Source: a virus
DNA length: 47,393 nt
Virus record (IMG/VR): IMGVR_UViG_3300019458_000053
Coordinates: 1-47,393 of that record
Direction: 5' to 3' (one strand)
The notes under the pieces are model-generated. The model ran no database searches. It worked only from the letters and a program-made list of their open reading frames with translations, and had not been told where the DNA came from. The translations under genes and the position numbers were made by a program. Position 1 is the first letter of the stretch; each line of letters begins with the position of its first letter. Positions 6,757 to 13,926 of the stretch are shown here, in pieces.

Positions 6757-7842
6757 ATGGAACCCATCATCGCAACAACAATGGATCAGCGGGAACGCGC
6801 GACCAGCAGACTTAGCGAATACGTTGACAGCGCACGTGCTCGTTCGGCCGGCGCGCTCAATCGCATCATGAATGAGGTGCCGGTGGACCGAATCATGGCG
6901 ACCGGAGCCATGGAATTCGTCTCGACCGGCGGAGGCGTCGCGCTCGAGCTCGGACATGGCATTCAGTATTTGCATCCGAACGCGCTCGAACAGATCGCGC
7001 AGCGAATTGAGGTCCCGTCAAGCTACCTCAAGACGTTGGATCAAAACGGCAAGGCGGGCCAAGACTGGGCAACGGAATTGCTGGCGCGAACAATGCGCGA
7101 GCATTTCGCGCACCAGGACAACGCCCGCGTCCTGGTCCGTTCGATCGGCCAGAATGTGCGCGCGGTCCTGTCGGACAAATACCGGCGGATCGACTGCCGG
7201 CCCGGCCTGGATGCCTTGGCCCAAGCGGCTGAATCTCGCGGGGCGATTGTAGGAGATGCGATCGCGACCGATACGCGGGTCAGCGTGAAATGGATCACAC
7301 CGCGGGTCCTGGAACCGACGCCCGGTGAATTCATGGTCTTCGGTTTCGAGTGGTCGAACAGCGACTATGGGCGCGGCGCGGAAACGTTGCGGACCTTCAT
7401 CTTGCGCCTGCTCTGCTGGAATGGCGCGACCATGCAACAGGCGCTGCGTGAGGTCCATCTGGGACGGCGGCTGTCGGATGATGTCGAATACACCGATCGA
7501 ACATATCGGCTCGATCAAAAGGCCAGCGTCAGCGCCCTGACCGATACGGCGACGGCGCTGCTGTCAGACAGGTCAATCGACAAGGTCATGGGCGCGATCG
7601 CCTCGGCGGCTTCCGAGGGGATCGACGCGAAGGCGAAGCTTGTCGACCTGCGAAAAAAGGTCGGCAAAGGTCTGGCCGACCAGGTCGGCGAAGCCTTCAA
7701 TCGCCCGGATGTGGAAATGCTCCCGGCCGGGAACACGGCCTGGCGTTGGTCGAACGCGCTGTCCTGGGTTGCGGGCCAGGCAGAGAACACGGAAGATCGT
7801 TTGGATCTTGAGCGCCTGGCCGGCGCTGTGCTTGCGAACTGA
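6757..7842 (+). CDS. DUF932-like phage protein
   Basis: This encodes 361 residues. ATG 6757 follows AGGAGG (6745-6750); in-frame codons upstream lie in the promoter gap. The region near residues 124-147 (ARVLVRSIGQNVRAVLSDKY, RRID) resembles the core of DUF932 / TIGR03299 phage-plasmid proteins, whose biochemical role is unknown. The family is often carried by plasmids and phages near replication or recombination genes. It is transcribed from its own promoter and followed by a hairpin (7860-7882), so it appears to be a separate unit, likely expressed early and strongly. Confidence 0.6.
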   Translation: MEPIIATTMDQRERATSRLSEYVDSARARSAGALNRIMNEVPVDRIMATGAMEFVSTGGGVALELGHGIQYLHPNALEQIAQRIEVPSSYLKTLDQNGKAGQDWATELLARTMREHFAHQDNARVLVRSIGQNVRAVLSDKYRRIDCRPGLDALAQAAESRGAIVGDAIATDTRVSVKWITPRVLEPTPGEFMVFGFEWSNSDYGRGAETLRTFILRLLCWNGATMQQALREVHLGRRLSDDVEYTDRTYRLDQKASVSALTDTATALLSDRSIDKVMGAIASAASEGIDAKAKLVDLRKKVGKGLADQVGEAFNRPDVEMLPAGNTAWRWSNALSWVAGQAENTEDRLDLERLAGAVLAN

Positions 7843-7859
7843 CGTCGATCCAGCGCTCG

Positions 7860-7882
7860 CGCCCACCGTGCGATGGTGGGCG
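7860..7882 (+). terminator. Perfect 8-bp hairpin between genes
   Basis: CGCCCACC, loop GTGCGAT, GGTGGGCG forms an 8-bp GC-rich stem 18 bp after the DUF932-like stop codon. There is no T-tract, so it may protect the mRNA 3' end or pause polymerase rather than terminate it. The following gene has a strong AGGAGG. Confidence 0.45.
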
Positions 7883-7922
7883 TCATGGGCCGGATCGGAC
7901 GGAGCTCCAAGGAGGATCAAAC

Positions 7923-8534
7923 ATGGACGAAAAACAGGAAGAACGGGACATCGCGGATATCATCTGGAACCGGGATATCGCTGACGCGGTAGATCGCATC
8001 GAGAGCGGCGATGATTTCTCGGTGTATGCCTTCGAGAATTGGTCGCCGGCCGATTGGCACAACTTCGCCGCGCGTCTGGCGCGTGAGGGGTTGCGTGCGG
8101 TTTTCGACAGTTTGCCGGGCCGAATTTTGATCATCGAAAATGACGCCGATAGCTGCCCATCGGCAACGATCATCGGGCCGCGCGATGATCAGGCATCAGA
8201 CTCGCGTTTCGTCGAGTACGCCTGCGCCGATTGCGACGCTGATGGACGTTACGTCAAGCTCGTCCTTCAGCGAATCGATCCGGTGATCTTGCTTTGCGTT
8301 CCATGCATGGCCCGCCGCGCGAAATGTGACCAGACCCACGCGCTGATCAGAACTGGCGGCATCCCGCAGGGCGCGCGGTTCGTCGGCCTGCAAGAACAGA
8401 TCGATGGTGCATTTCCGCTGCGCCTGTTCGCGTGTCCATTTTGCACGACAACAGTCGCATACCAGACGCGTTGCGACGATCGCGCCCTGATGGATCCAGC
8501 CACCGGCGCATTTCCTCGGATGCAGGTAGGCTGA
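7923..8534 (+). CDS. Cysteine-rich (zinc-finger-like) hypothetical protein
   Basis: This encodes 203 residues with a strong ribosome site (AAGGAGG, 7909-7915). The first 65 residues are acidic and Trp-rich. The rest contains three Cys pairs: CADC (about residue 101), CVPC with a later KC (about 121-131), and CPFC with a later RC (about 179-191), consistent with two zinc-binding modules. No catalytic signature was seen. It starts the run of zinc-binding genes at 7923-9147. Confidence 0.65.
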   Translation: MDEKQEERDIADIIWNRDIADAVDRIESGDDFSVYAFENWSPADWHNFAARLAREGLRAVFDSLPGRILIIENDADSCPSATIIGPRDDQASDSRFVEYACADCDADGRYVKLVLQRIDPVILLCVPCMARRAKCDQTHALIRTGGIPQGARFVGLQEQIDGAFPLRLFACPFCTTTVAYQTRCDDRALMDPATGAFPRMQVG

Positions 8535-8890
8535 TGCCGACCCATCCAACAAAGCGCTGCGGTAAATGCTTTCATCCATTGCCCTATGGGCGGCGGACCT
8601 GGTCGCCCTTCTGGTCGTGGTACGAGGAGGCAGGAGGTCCGCGCCTGACCTACGCCGCAGACGGGCCGCCATTGGGTTACGTGATGCCGTTCACGGACCC
8701 ATACGGCACGCACTTCTACCGGGCTTATGCCCTTGTGTCTCGGCCGGAACGCGGGAAGGCGTGGCCGAATATGGGAGATGTCACCGTGGAAAAGGGCACG
8801 CTGGGATGCCGCACACGGCGTAATGCTATTCGGATCGTAGAAGCCGTCGTGCGTGAACGTGGACTGTGGCTCAGGAATGGGAAGCCATGA
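8534..8890 (+). CDS. Small protein with N-terminal CxxC
   Basis: This encodes 118 residues; ATG 8534 shares a base with the upstream TGA. It begins MPTHPTKRCGKCFHPLPYGR, a half zinc-ribbon. An aromatic central region follows (WSPFWSWYEEAGG, DPYGTHFYRAYALVS), then a basic helix. Function is unknown; context suggests a partner of the neighbouring zinc-binding proteins. Confidence 0.6.
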   Translation: MPTHPTKRCGKCFHPLPYGRRTWSPFWSWYEEAGGPRLTYAADGPPLGYVMPFTDPYGTHFYRAYALVSRPERGKAWPNMGDVTVEKGTLGCRTRRNAIRIVEAVVRERGLWLRNGKP

Positions 8891-9147
8891 CCTCGATTTG
8901 TCGTGCCTGCTCCGCGAAGATCATCTGGGCGGTCACGCCGGCCGGTAAACGGATGCCGGTCGACGCGAAGCCTTCCGCTGATGGAAAGCTTATTCTTTCG
9001 GCCCAGGTTGGGCCGCAAGGCATCAAGATCAATGATCCACCGCTGGTCATCGATGAGCGGACGGTTGACCAGGATGGCCCAAAGGGCGGGGATCGCTACA
9101 TCAGCCATTTCGCGACATGCCCGGCTGCAGATCGCTTTCGCCGCTGA
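8887..9147 (+). CDS. Small zinc-binding phage protein
   Basis: This encodes 86 residues. The start (MTSICRACSAKIIWAVTPAG, then KRMPVDA) and the end (HFATCPAADRFRR) are typical of a short phage protein that binds one zinc through CxxC plus a distal HxxxC. Such proteins are common in tailed phages and have no assigned function. The start is fixed by overlap with the upstream stop. Confidence 0.7.
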   Translation: MTSICRACSAKIIWAVTPAGKRMPVDAKPSADGKLILSAQVGPQGIKINDPPLVIDERTVDQDGPKGGDRYISHFATCPAADRFRR

Positions 9148-9166
9148 TCTGATATCCTATTCTGGC

Positions 9167-9250
9167 CGCCCGCGGCTGGTAGGCATCTCGACACCGTTGG
9201 AATTCGATCCTCCTGCGGGATGAATCGCAGATCAGCCGCGGGCGCTTTTT
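9167..9250 (+). terminator. Long hairpin with T-tract (terminator or attenuator)
   Basis: A 12-bp stem pairs CGCCCGCGGCTG (9167-9178) with CAGCCGCGGGCG (9233-9244), followed closely by TTTTT (9246-9250). The 54-base loop can itself fold: ATTC-G-ATCC pairs with GGAT-GAAT. The stem lies in the only sizeable gap here (9148-9253) and ends 4 bp before the next ATG. It could end the zinc-protein transcript or gate access to the gene at 9254. Confidence 0.6.
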
Positions 9251-9253
9251 CCC

Positions 9254-9637
9254 ATGCGAATCCTGCTGAAATTCACCGCCCCGATCTGGTGGTTGGTAGG
9301 CTTGATCTCGGGCGTGGCCTTCACGGCGATCACCTTCGCCCGCTGGCGTTGGTTTCAAAACGCCCTGATCGTCGATTGCAGCGCGACCTGGCTTGGTCGG
9401 TTGATGCGTCGGTGCGGCTGGGGCGGGCTGACCATCGGACGCACGATCATGCTTTGGGAAAACCATCGCGTGGTCATGGCGCACGAGTTTCAGCATGTCC
9501 GGCAGGGCGACGCCTATGGGATCGCGTTTCCGCTGGTCTATTGCTGGGAGCTAATCAACCGCGGGTATGAGGCAAATCGTTTCGAGATCGAGGCGCGCGA
9601 AGTCGGGGAAATCGAAAGGAAGCTGATCGATGGCTGA
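9254..9637 (+). CDS. Membrane-anchored HExxH metallopeptidase-like protein
   Basis: This encodes 127 residues. One or two hydrophobic helices lie at the N-terminus (APIWWLVGLISGVAFTAITF). The zinc motif HEFQH is at about residues 77-81, and the downstream YEANRFEIEAREVG supplies the likely third ligand (Glu). Proteins of this shape are annotated in phages as putative zinc proteases without a known substrate. There is no Shine-Dalgarno: the ATG follows the terminator-like T-tract at once, so expression may depend on RNA folding. Confidence 0.65.
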   Translation: MRILLKFTAPIWWLVGLISGVAFTAITFARWRWFQNALIVDCSATWLGRLMRRCGWGGLTIGRTIMLWENHRVVMAHEFQHVRQGDAYGIAFPLVYCWELINRGYEANRFEIEAREVGEIERKLIDG

Positions 9638-9917
9638 AACGATCGGAATCATCGTCGCGGCGATTGTTGGCCTTGCCTTGATCGTTTGGCGGGCAGCAAT
9701 CGGACGGATGCGCCCAGGCCCGCCACCGATCCCGCCCGAGGTACGCAAAGCCGCGGAAGGCGCGGTGCGGGCGAACATCGAAGCGGCGGCTGCGATCACG
9801 GAAGCCCGCACCGAGGAAAAAACGGTCAAGACTAGGATTGCCGAAGACCTCGCGATCAAGGACGAAGCCGAACGACTGCGCAGACTTGCCGATGGATTGA
9901 AGGATCGCGGACGTTGA
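9630..9917 (+). CDS. Membrane protein with coiled coil (inner-membrane spanin-like)
   Basis: This encodes 95 residues. There is one N-terminal transmembrane helix (IGIIVAAIVGLALIVW, residues about 5-20), then a proline stretch and a long charged helix (about 35-95). This is the layout of i-spanins such as Rz, but also of many small phage membrane proteins. It overlaps both neighbours. The next gene carries a lipoprotein-like start, which would fit a two-component spanin, although the endolysin is 28 kb away. The assignment is tentative. Confidence 0.55.
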   Translation: MAETIGIIVAAIVGLALIVWRAAIGRMRPGPPPIPPEVRKAAEGAVRANIEAAAAITEARTEEKTVKTRIAEDLAIKDEAERLRRLADGLKDRGR

Positions 9918-10372
9918 TGCGTCTTCTGATCGGCGTCCTCTCCATGGGCTGCGCGTCGGCCCCGATCACGCCGGTAATTCTGCCGCCCGCCCTGGATGCG
10001 GACGCAATAATCGGCAAGCCGTCCCCAGACAACGCGGTCATGGTCCCGGCAGAGCTTCCGCGTTTCGATCCTGTGCCGGTCCCGAGTGGGATGGCCTGCG
10101 GCCCGGGCCACGGCCCTGGAATCCTGGTCGACCAAGCGACGGCAGTCCAATGTCGCCTGGACGCCGCCGCCGCCCGCCGCTGGATGCAGGAAGCCGCCGC
10201 TTTGCGGGCGCTGCGCTCCCAGGAGCGCGCGGCCTGCCAAGCAGGGGATATCGCCTACCAACGCCAGGCCCAGGCCCTGCAGGCCCAGGCAGACCGCGCC
10301 CGCTGGGCCGGCCCGGCCGGGCTGGTCATTGGCCTGGCCCTGGGCGTGCTGGCCGCCAACGCCGCGCGCTAA
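9917..10372 (+). CDS. Signal/lipoprotein-like protein with C-terminal TM (possible spanin partner)
   Basis: This encodes 151 residues; ATG 9917 overlaps the upstream TGA (TGATG). It begins MRLLIGVLSMGCASAP, a short signal with a poor lipobox at Cys12. A Pro-rich middle, an Ala/Gln helix (about 85-125) and a hydrophobic end (GPAGLVIGLALGVLAANAA) follow. The two membrane-active ends with a helical middle resemble u-spanins. Its TAA and the TAG of the reverse gene overlap in CTAA, a tail-to-tail arrangement. Confidence 0.5.
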   Translation: MRLLIGVLSMGCASAPITPVILPPALDADAIIGKPSPDNAVMVPAELPRFDPVPVPSGMACGPGHGPGILVDQATAVQCRLDAAAARRWMQEAAALRALRSQERAACQAGDIAYQRQAQALQAQADRARWAGPAGLVIGLALGVLAANAAR

Positions 10373-10734
10373 GGGGCGGCTGGCGGCGGAAACATGCCGG
10401 ATCCGTCCCCTGACCTGCCGCCAGCCTTGGTGTGGCCGGTGGCCTTGCGGACCAGCCACTTGACGCCAAATTCGTAGATGAATGTGGCCGCCGCCGACGC
10501 CGCGAAGCCCCAGCGCAGGCGAATCCCATAACGGTCCCCATCCAGGAATCCCGGGAATGCCGCCAGAACGAACGGCAGCAGAAACGCGCCCAGCAGACCC
10601 AAGGCCACGTAGGACTTGGGGTATCTGGACTTCAGAAATCGCTGCCCGGTCGAATGCATAAAAAAGATCGCCACCGATGCGATCCCAAACGACGGGGTCA
10701 GGAATGCGAAGAAATCCGTCAGCACGTCAGTCAT
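10369..10734 (-). CDS. Reverse-strand membrane protein (holin-like)
   Basis: This encodes 121 residues and is the only convincing gene on the minus strand. Its start has a consensus GGAGGT seven bases upstream. Three hydrophobic segments are visible (near 10-27, 42-60 and 74-92: VAIFFMHS, VALGLLGAFLLPFVLAAF, FAASAAATFIYEFGV). The tail is short and Gly/Pro-rich. Size and topology fit a holin or other small phage membrane protein. The forward translation of the same bases is Arg/Gln-rich and unlikely. Confidence 0.65.
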   Translation of the reverse strand: MTDVLTDFFAFLTPSFGIASVAIFFMHSTGQRFLKSRYPKSYVALGLLGAFLLPFVLAAFPGFLDGDRYGIRLRWGFAASAAATFIYEFGVKWLVRKATGHTKAGGRSGDGSGMFPPPAAP

Positions 10735-10797
10735 GGCGGGGACCTCCAGGCCGAGGCTACACGCTTCCGATCGTATCGTGCTACATTCGCCGGACAG

Positions 10798-11034
10798 ATG
10801 GCCGCCAGGCCCGACTCAGATCCAGCGGTTCAGCGCGCCAAGGCGAAGCGGATGGCGCGCATGGACGCCGGTCAATACACGGGCGATGCGCGGGAAGGAG
10901 CGGCCCCGCGATCGCTGTGCTCGTGCCCGGACTGCGTGCGCAAAGATCCATCACGCGCAAGAATCCATCAGGCACGAGAAGCGGATAGGCGCGCGGTCGT
11001 AAGGGCGTTGGCGCGTCTGCGAGGGAACTGGTAA
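10798..11034 (+). CDS. Small basic protein with CxCxxC motif
   Basis: This encodes 78 residues (MAARPDSDPAVQRAKAKRMA..., then SLCSCPDCVRKDPS). The CSCPDC cluster suggests a metal site in an otherwise basic helical protein. It starts after the divergent 63-bp gap shared with the reverse membrane gene and stops 3 bp before the terminase small subunit gene. There is no strong Shine-Dalgarno. It may assist packaging, but that is inferred only from position. Confidence 0.55.
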   Translation: MAARPDSDPAVQRAKAKRMARMDAGQYTGDAREGAAPRSLCSCPDCVRKDPSRARIHQAREADRRAVVRALARLRGNW

Positions 11035-11037
11035 CGC

Positions 11038-11463
11038 ATGGCATCGAACGCGCCTGTGTACAGGCCCCGACCTAAGCGGCACGTCGGCGGGCGACCGTTC
11101 GTCAAGGACGATCCGCGAGGGAATAAAGCGACGCAATTTCAGCCGGGCGTATCGGGGAACCCCAGGGGCAGGCCATCCGATCGCGACTTTCGGGAGATGT
11201 GCCGCGAGCTTGCGATGACCGAAGCCCCGCATCTCGACGTGCGATTCCGCGCCGGCAAACTGACCACGGCCCAAGTTCGCGCATTCGAGGCGATGAGAGA
11301 TTCAGGCGGCTGGGCTCCACCTCGACGCGTGGAAATGTCAGGCCCGGATGGCGGGCCAATTCAAACGCAGGACACCGGCGATCTTGACTTCGATCTCCTA
11401 TCGGATGAGGAATTGATCGCCATGCGCGGGATGCTGGCGAAGGCGAGAAAGCGGGAACCATGA
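11038..11463 (+). CDS. Terminase small subunit-like protein (DUF5681 type)
   Basis: This encodes 141 residues. ATQFQPGVSGNPRGRP (about residues 31-46) is the hallmark of the DUF5681 N-terminus, found in genes placed before phage large terminases. The region after it is helical and ends in an acidic stretch (DLDFDLLSDEELIAMRGM). It probably recognises phage DNA for packaging. It is separated from the large subunit by four genes, which is unusual. Confidence 0.7.
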   Translation: MASNAPVYRPRPKRHVGGRPFVKDDPRGNKATQFQPGVSGNPRGRPSDRDFREMCRELAMTEAPHLDVRFRAGKLTTAQVRAFEAMRDSGGWAPPRRVEMSGPDGGPIQTQDTGDLDFDLLSDEELIAMRGMLAKARKREP

Positions 11464-11837
11464 ATTTTTCGTTGAAGCGGACGATCGACATCACCGCGTT
11501 CGTGGCCGATGATGATCCGAACGCCACGCCGCCGCCGGCAGGTGAAATCATCAACGTAGCTGCGCCGGCCCAGGGCCAAGGCTTGTATCTGGCGGCCTGG
11601 GACGACGACGGGAAAGCACTGGTCATACCGGCTGCGTCCTTCGATTTCGTCGGTTGGTGGCTGGATCAGGGAAGCGGTCTATGGGTCCGCATGTCACAAG
11701 AAACCGATGCGCCGGCCTTTCAGTCATTCAAGATCGGCCTGGCAGATCAGATGTGGATCCAGATTCTCGCCATCGATGATGCTAGCGGAACGTCGGAATA
11801 CGCCGAACTTTGGGCTGGTGCGCGTGACGTGATCTGA
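11460..11837 (+). CDS. Hypothetical structural protein
   Basis: This encodes 125 residues, with an ATGA overlap upstream and an ATG-sharing overlap downstream. The composition is acidic and rich in beta-prone, aromatic segments (LYLAAWDDDGKALVIPAAS, FDFVGWWLDQGSGLWVRM), typical of virion decoration or fibre-base proteins. No family is recognised. It is coupled to the collar-type gene that follows. Confidence 0.55.
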   Translation: MNFSLKRTIDITAFVADDDPNATPPPAGEIINVAAPAQGQGLYLAAWDDDGKALVIPAASFDFVGWWLDQGSGLWVRMSQETDAPAFQSFKIGLADQMWIQILAIDDASGTSEYAELWAGARDVI

Positions 11838-12814
11838 TGGCAGGCGAAGGCTATACGCGCGAAGGCAACGTCTCGGGCACAGGCGGGGGCGGCGGCGGCG
11901 CACCGACCGGCCCAGCCGGCGGCGATTTGACGGGGACATATCCTGATCCAGCGATCGCGGCTGGCGCGGTAAGCCTCGCGAAGATGGCCGCGCTTGCCAC
12001 CGATCGGCTGATCGGCCGGGATACGGCCGCAAGCGGCGATCCAGAATCATTGACTGTTGGTGGAGGCGTCGAGTTCACGGGCGCTGGTGGCATTCAGCGC
12101 AGTGCCCTCACTGGAGATGTAACGGCCAGTGCAGGCAGCAACGCCACGACCATCGCGGCGGGCGCGGTGACGGACACCAAATTGCGCGACGGCGCAGCCC
12201 GATCGCTCATGGGCCGCAGTGCAAATACGGCCGGTGATCCGGCAGACATCGCTGGCGCGGGAGATGGAACGGTTCCCCACGATGACGGAAGCACGGTTGC
12301 TTTCCGGCCAATTTTTCAAGATCAGCAATGGTTCGCGGATCAGTTCGACAACCCCAACAACAGCGATTGGGCGGTCAACGCGCTGGCGACCCTGGAAGCC
12401 GATAGCCTCAACGCTGGCGTCAAGAATCGCGCGTTTGACGACACGACGGCCGAAGGCGTTGGGATGTCGATCATCATCCCGGATACGTCCACCAGCCTCA
12501 AGTTCAAGATCAAATGCCGCCGCGCCACGGGCACGTCAGCGCAAAGCGCGGTCCTTGAAATCCGCGCTCGACGCTTGCAAGACGGTGCCGCGACCGCTTC
12601 CTGGACCTCGGCTGTCACGCTTGCAACGATCGCGATGCCGACGACCACGGCAAACTGGAAGGCACAGGAAGTCACGATCGCACATAGCGCATTCAGCACG
12701 GCACTCGTGGCCGGTGGCTGCTACCAGTTTGAGGTCACCAGGAATCCCGCGGCAGGCGGCGATGACCTCGTAGGTGATTTTCTCCTCAACAACATTCGTT
12801 TGCGGGCGGTCTAA
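11837..12814 (+). CDS. Fibre/decoration-like protein with GDLTGTYPDP motif
   Basis: This encodes 325 residues. A Gly-rich stretch (residues 14-24) leads to PAGGDLTGTYPDPAIAAGAV, a motif common in phage tail-fibre and collar proteins. A related line recurs at about residue 90 (RSALTGDVTASAGSNATTIA). The C-terminal 160 residues are beta-rich and may be a jelly-roll-like binding domain. It is probably a virion surface protein that contacts the host. Its place between the terminase genes is unexpected. Confidence 0.6.
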   Translation: MAGEGYTREGNVSGTGGGGGGAPTGPAGGDLTGTYPDPAIAAGAVSLAKMAALATDRLIGRDTAASGDPESLTVGGGVEFTGAGGIQRSALTGDVTASAGSNATTIAAGAVTDTKLRDGAARSLMGRSANTAGDPADIAGAGDGTVPHDDGSTVAFRPIFQDQQWFADQFDNPNNSDWAVNALATLEADSLNAGVKNRAFDDTTAEGVGMSIIIPDTSTSLKFKIKCRRATGTSAQSAVLEIRARRLQDGAATASWTSAVTLATIAMPTTTANWKAQEVTIAHSAFSTALVAGGCYQFEVTRNPAAGGDDLVGDFLLNNIRLRAV

Positions 12815-13528
12815 ATGTCGATCGAAACCAGCGGCGCAAATGGTGTGCGAATATTGTCGACGAATCTACTGCGCAACGTTGCCGGCGCGACGTTGATGGG
12901 CTGGAATATCCAGGACGTTGTCGAGGCCGTAAACCATTGTTTGATGGGCGTGTCCATCAACGGAGCGACGACCAATCGGGCGGTCATCGCAACCACGACC
13001 ACAACGTCCATGCGCTCGCGCGTTCGCGCCCTGGATGCGGATGCGGAATCTGTTACCACGCAGGCAGCATCACTCGCGGCAGGCGTACGACAGCATTTCG
13101 CGATCGTCTTCGATGCCACGAACGATGATGTCTACCACTACAAAAATGGCGTCCTCCAAGGATCTGCAGCCGACGTTGCGACGACACCGGGAAACACCAG
13201 CGACACGAGTTCAGATCGCACCGAACTTGGTCGACAACCTGGAGGCTCGCAGGGATGGGATGGAACGTTCGAGGATTTGCGCGTGTATCATGAAATCCTA
13301 TCGGCCGCGCGTATTCGATCGATTTACGAGGCCGATGGTCGAGACGGCGATATTCAAGGGCTCCATGCGCGCTGGCCGTTGGACGAAGCCGCGCCCGGCA
13401 CGACCGCGAGTGGCGCGGGCAATGCCAAGGATCACTCGGCCAACAAATACGACGGCGAGGCGCTGTCGAGCCCGGTTTATCGGGCATCGTTCGCATGTGC
13501 TGGATTCTCTAGACGGAGGGTTCACTGA
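12815..13528 (+). CDS. LamG / concanavalin A-like domain protein
   Basis: This encodes 237 residues. The core (HFAIVFDATNDDVYHYKNG, then ELGRQPGG... WDGTFEDLRVYHEILSAARI, RSIYEADG) is the classic LamG-like pattern: a beta-sandwich followed by the W(D/N)GxIDDVRIYNRALSxxEI-type strand. Such domains bind glycans or proteins. It is probably a virion adhesin working with the preceding fibre-like protein. The stop overlaps the next ATG. Confidence 0.7.
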   Translation: MSIETSGANGVRILSTNLLRNVAGATLMGWNIQDVVEAVNHCLMGVSINGATTNRAVIATTTTTSMRSRVRALDADAESVTTQAASLAAGVRQHFAIVFDATNDDVYHYKNGVLQGSAADVATTPGNTSDTSSDRTELGRQPGGSQGWDGTFEDLRVYHEILSAARIRSIYEADGRDGDIQGLHARWPLDEAAPGTTASGAGNAKDHSANKYDGEALSSPVYRASFACAGFSRRRVH

Positions 13529-13920
13529 TGGGTTTGATCATCGAAAAAATAACGAATCAGATACTTGCATTTTCCGGCAGTCCTGATCAGTTCGATCCGA
13601 ACCTGACCTATTACTTTGGCAAGGGCGACGAAGCCTGCATCGCGCAGATCGAGGCGCTCGTGGACACAAAGGTCCCGACCAAGTATTGGGTCATCGATGG
13701 CGAAAACAAGACGGCGCGCGAAATGGACGCGGACGAGAAGACAGCCAAGGATGCTGCAGTCGCGCTCGATCAGGCGGCGGCCCTTGCCGATCGAACAGCA
13801 GCAGCCGAGACGGCTTGCGTCGCCCTGATCGACAAGGCCAAGGGCCTGTCTGATCTCAGCAACGGAGCGACCGTCGAAGAACGTCTTCGCGCTCTCGAAT
13901 TGACGATCTTCGGGGCTTGA
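13528..13920 (+). CDS. Hypothetical protein, tail-associated type
   Basis: This encodes 130 residues. The N-terminal half resembles short beta-hairpin proteins near fibres (LIIEKITNQILAFSGS, YWVIDGENKTAREM). The C-terminal half is an Ala-rich helix (DQAAALADRTAAAETACVAL). It could be a chaperone or a helical bundle component of the adjacent fibre genes. It ends 6 bp before the large terminase gene. Confidence 0.55.
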   Translation: MGLIIEKITNQILAFSGSPDQFDPNLTYYFGKGDEACIAQIEALVDTKVPTKYWVIDGENKTAREMDADEKTAKDAAVALDQAAALADRTAAAETACVALIDKAKGLSDLSNGATVEERLRALELTIFGA

Positions 13921-13926
13921 CACGCC

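Noticed and set aside
9148-9253. tRNA gene
   Set aside because: A TTCGATC line resembles a T-loop, but its stem does not pair and no acceptor, D-arm or CCA layout fits.
9551-10459. Long minus-strand reading frame opposite 9630-10372
   Set aside because: It is a shadow of GC-rich forward genes, lacks a ribosome site and has low-complexity Arg/Gly content.
10432-10797. Forward reading frame opposite the reverse membrane gene
   Set aside because: It is Arg/Gln-rich with no start signal, whereas the minus strand has a consensus GGAGGT and a proper membrane protein. Only its last part, from 10798, is kept as a gene.
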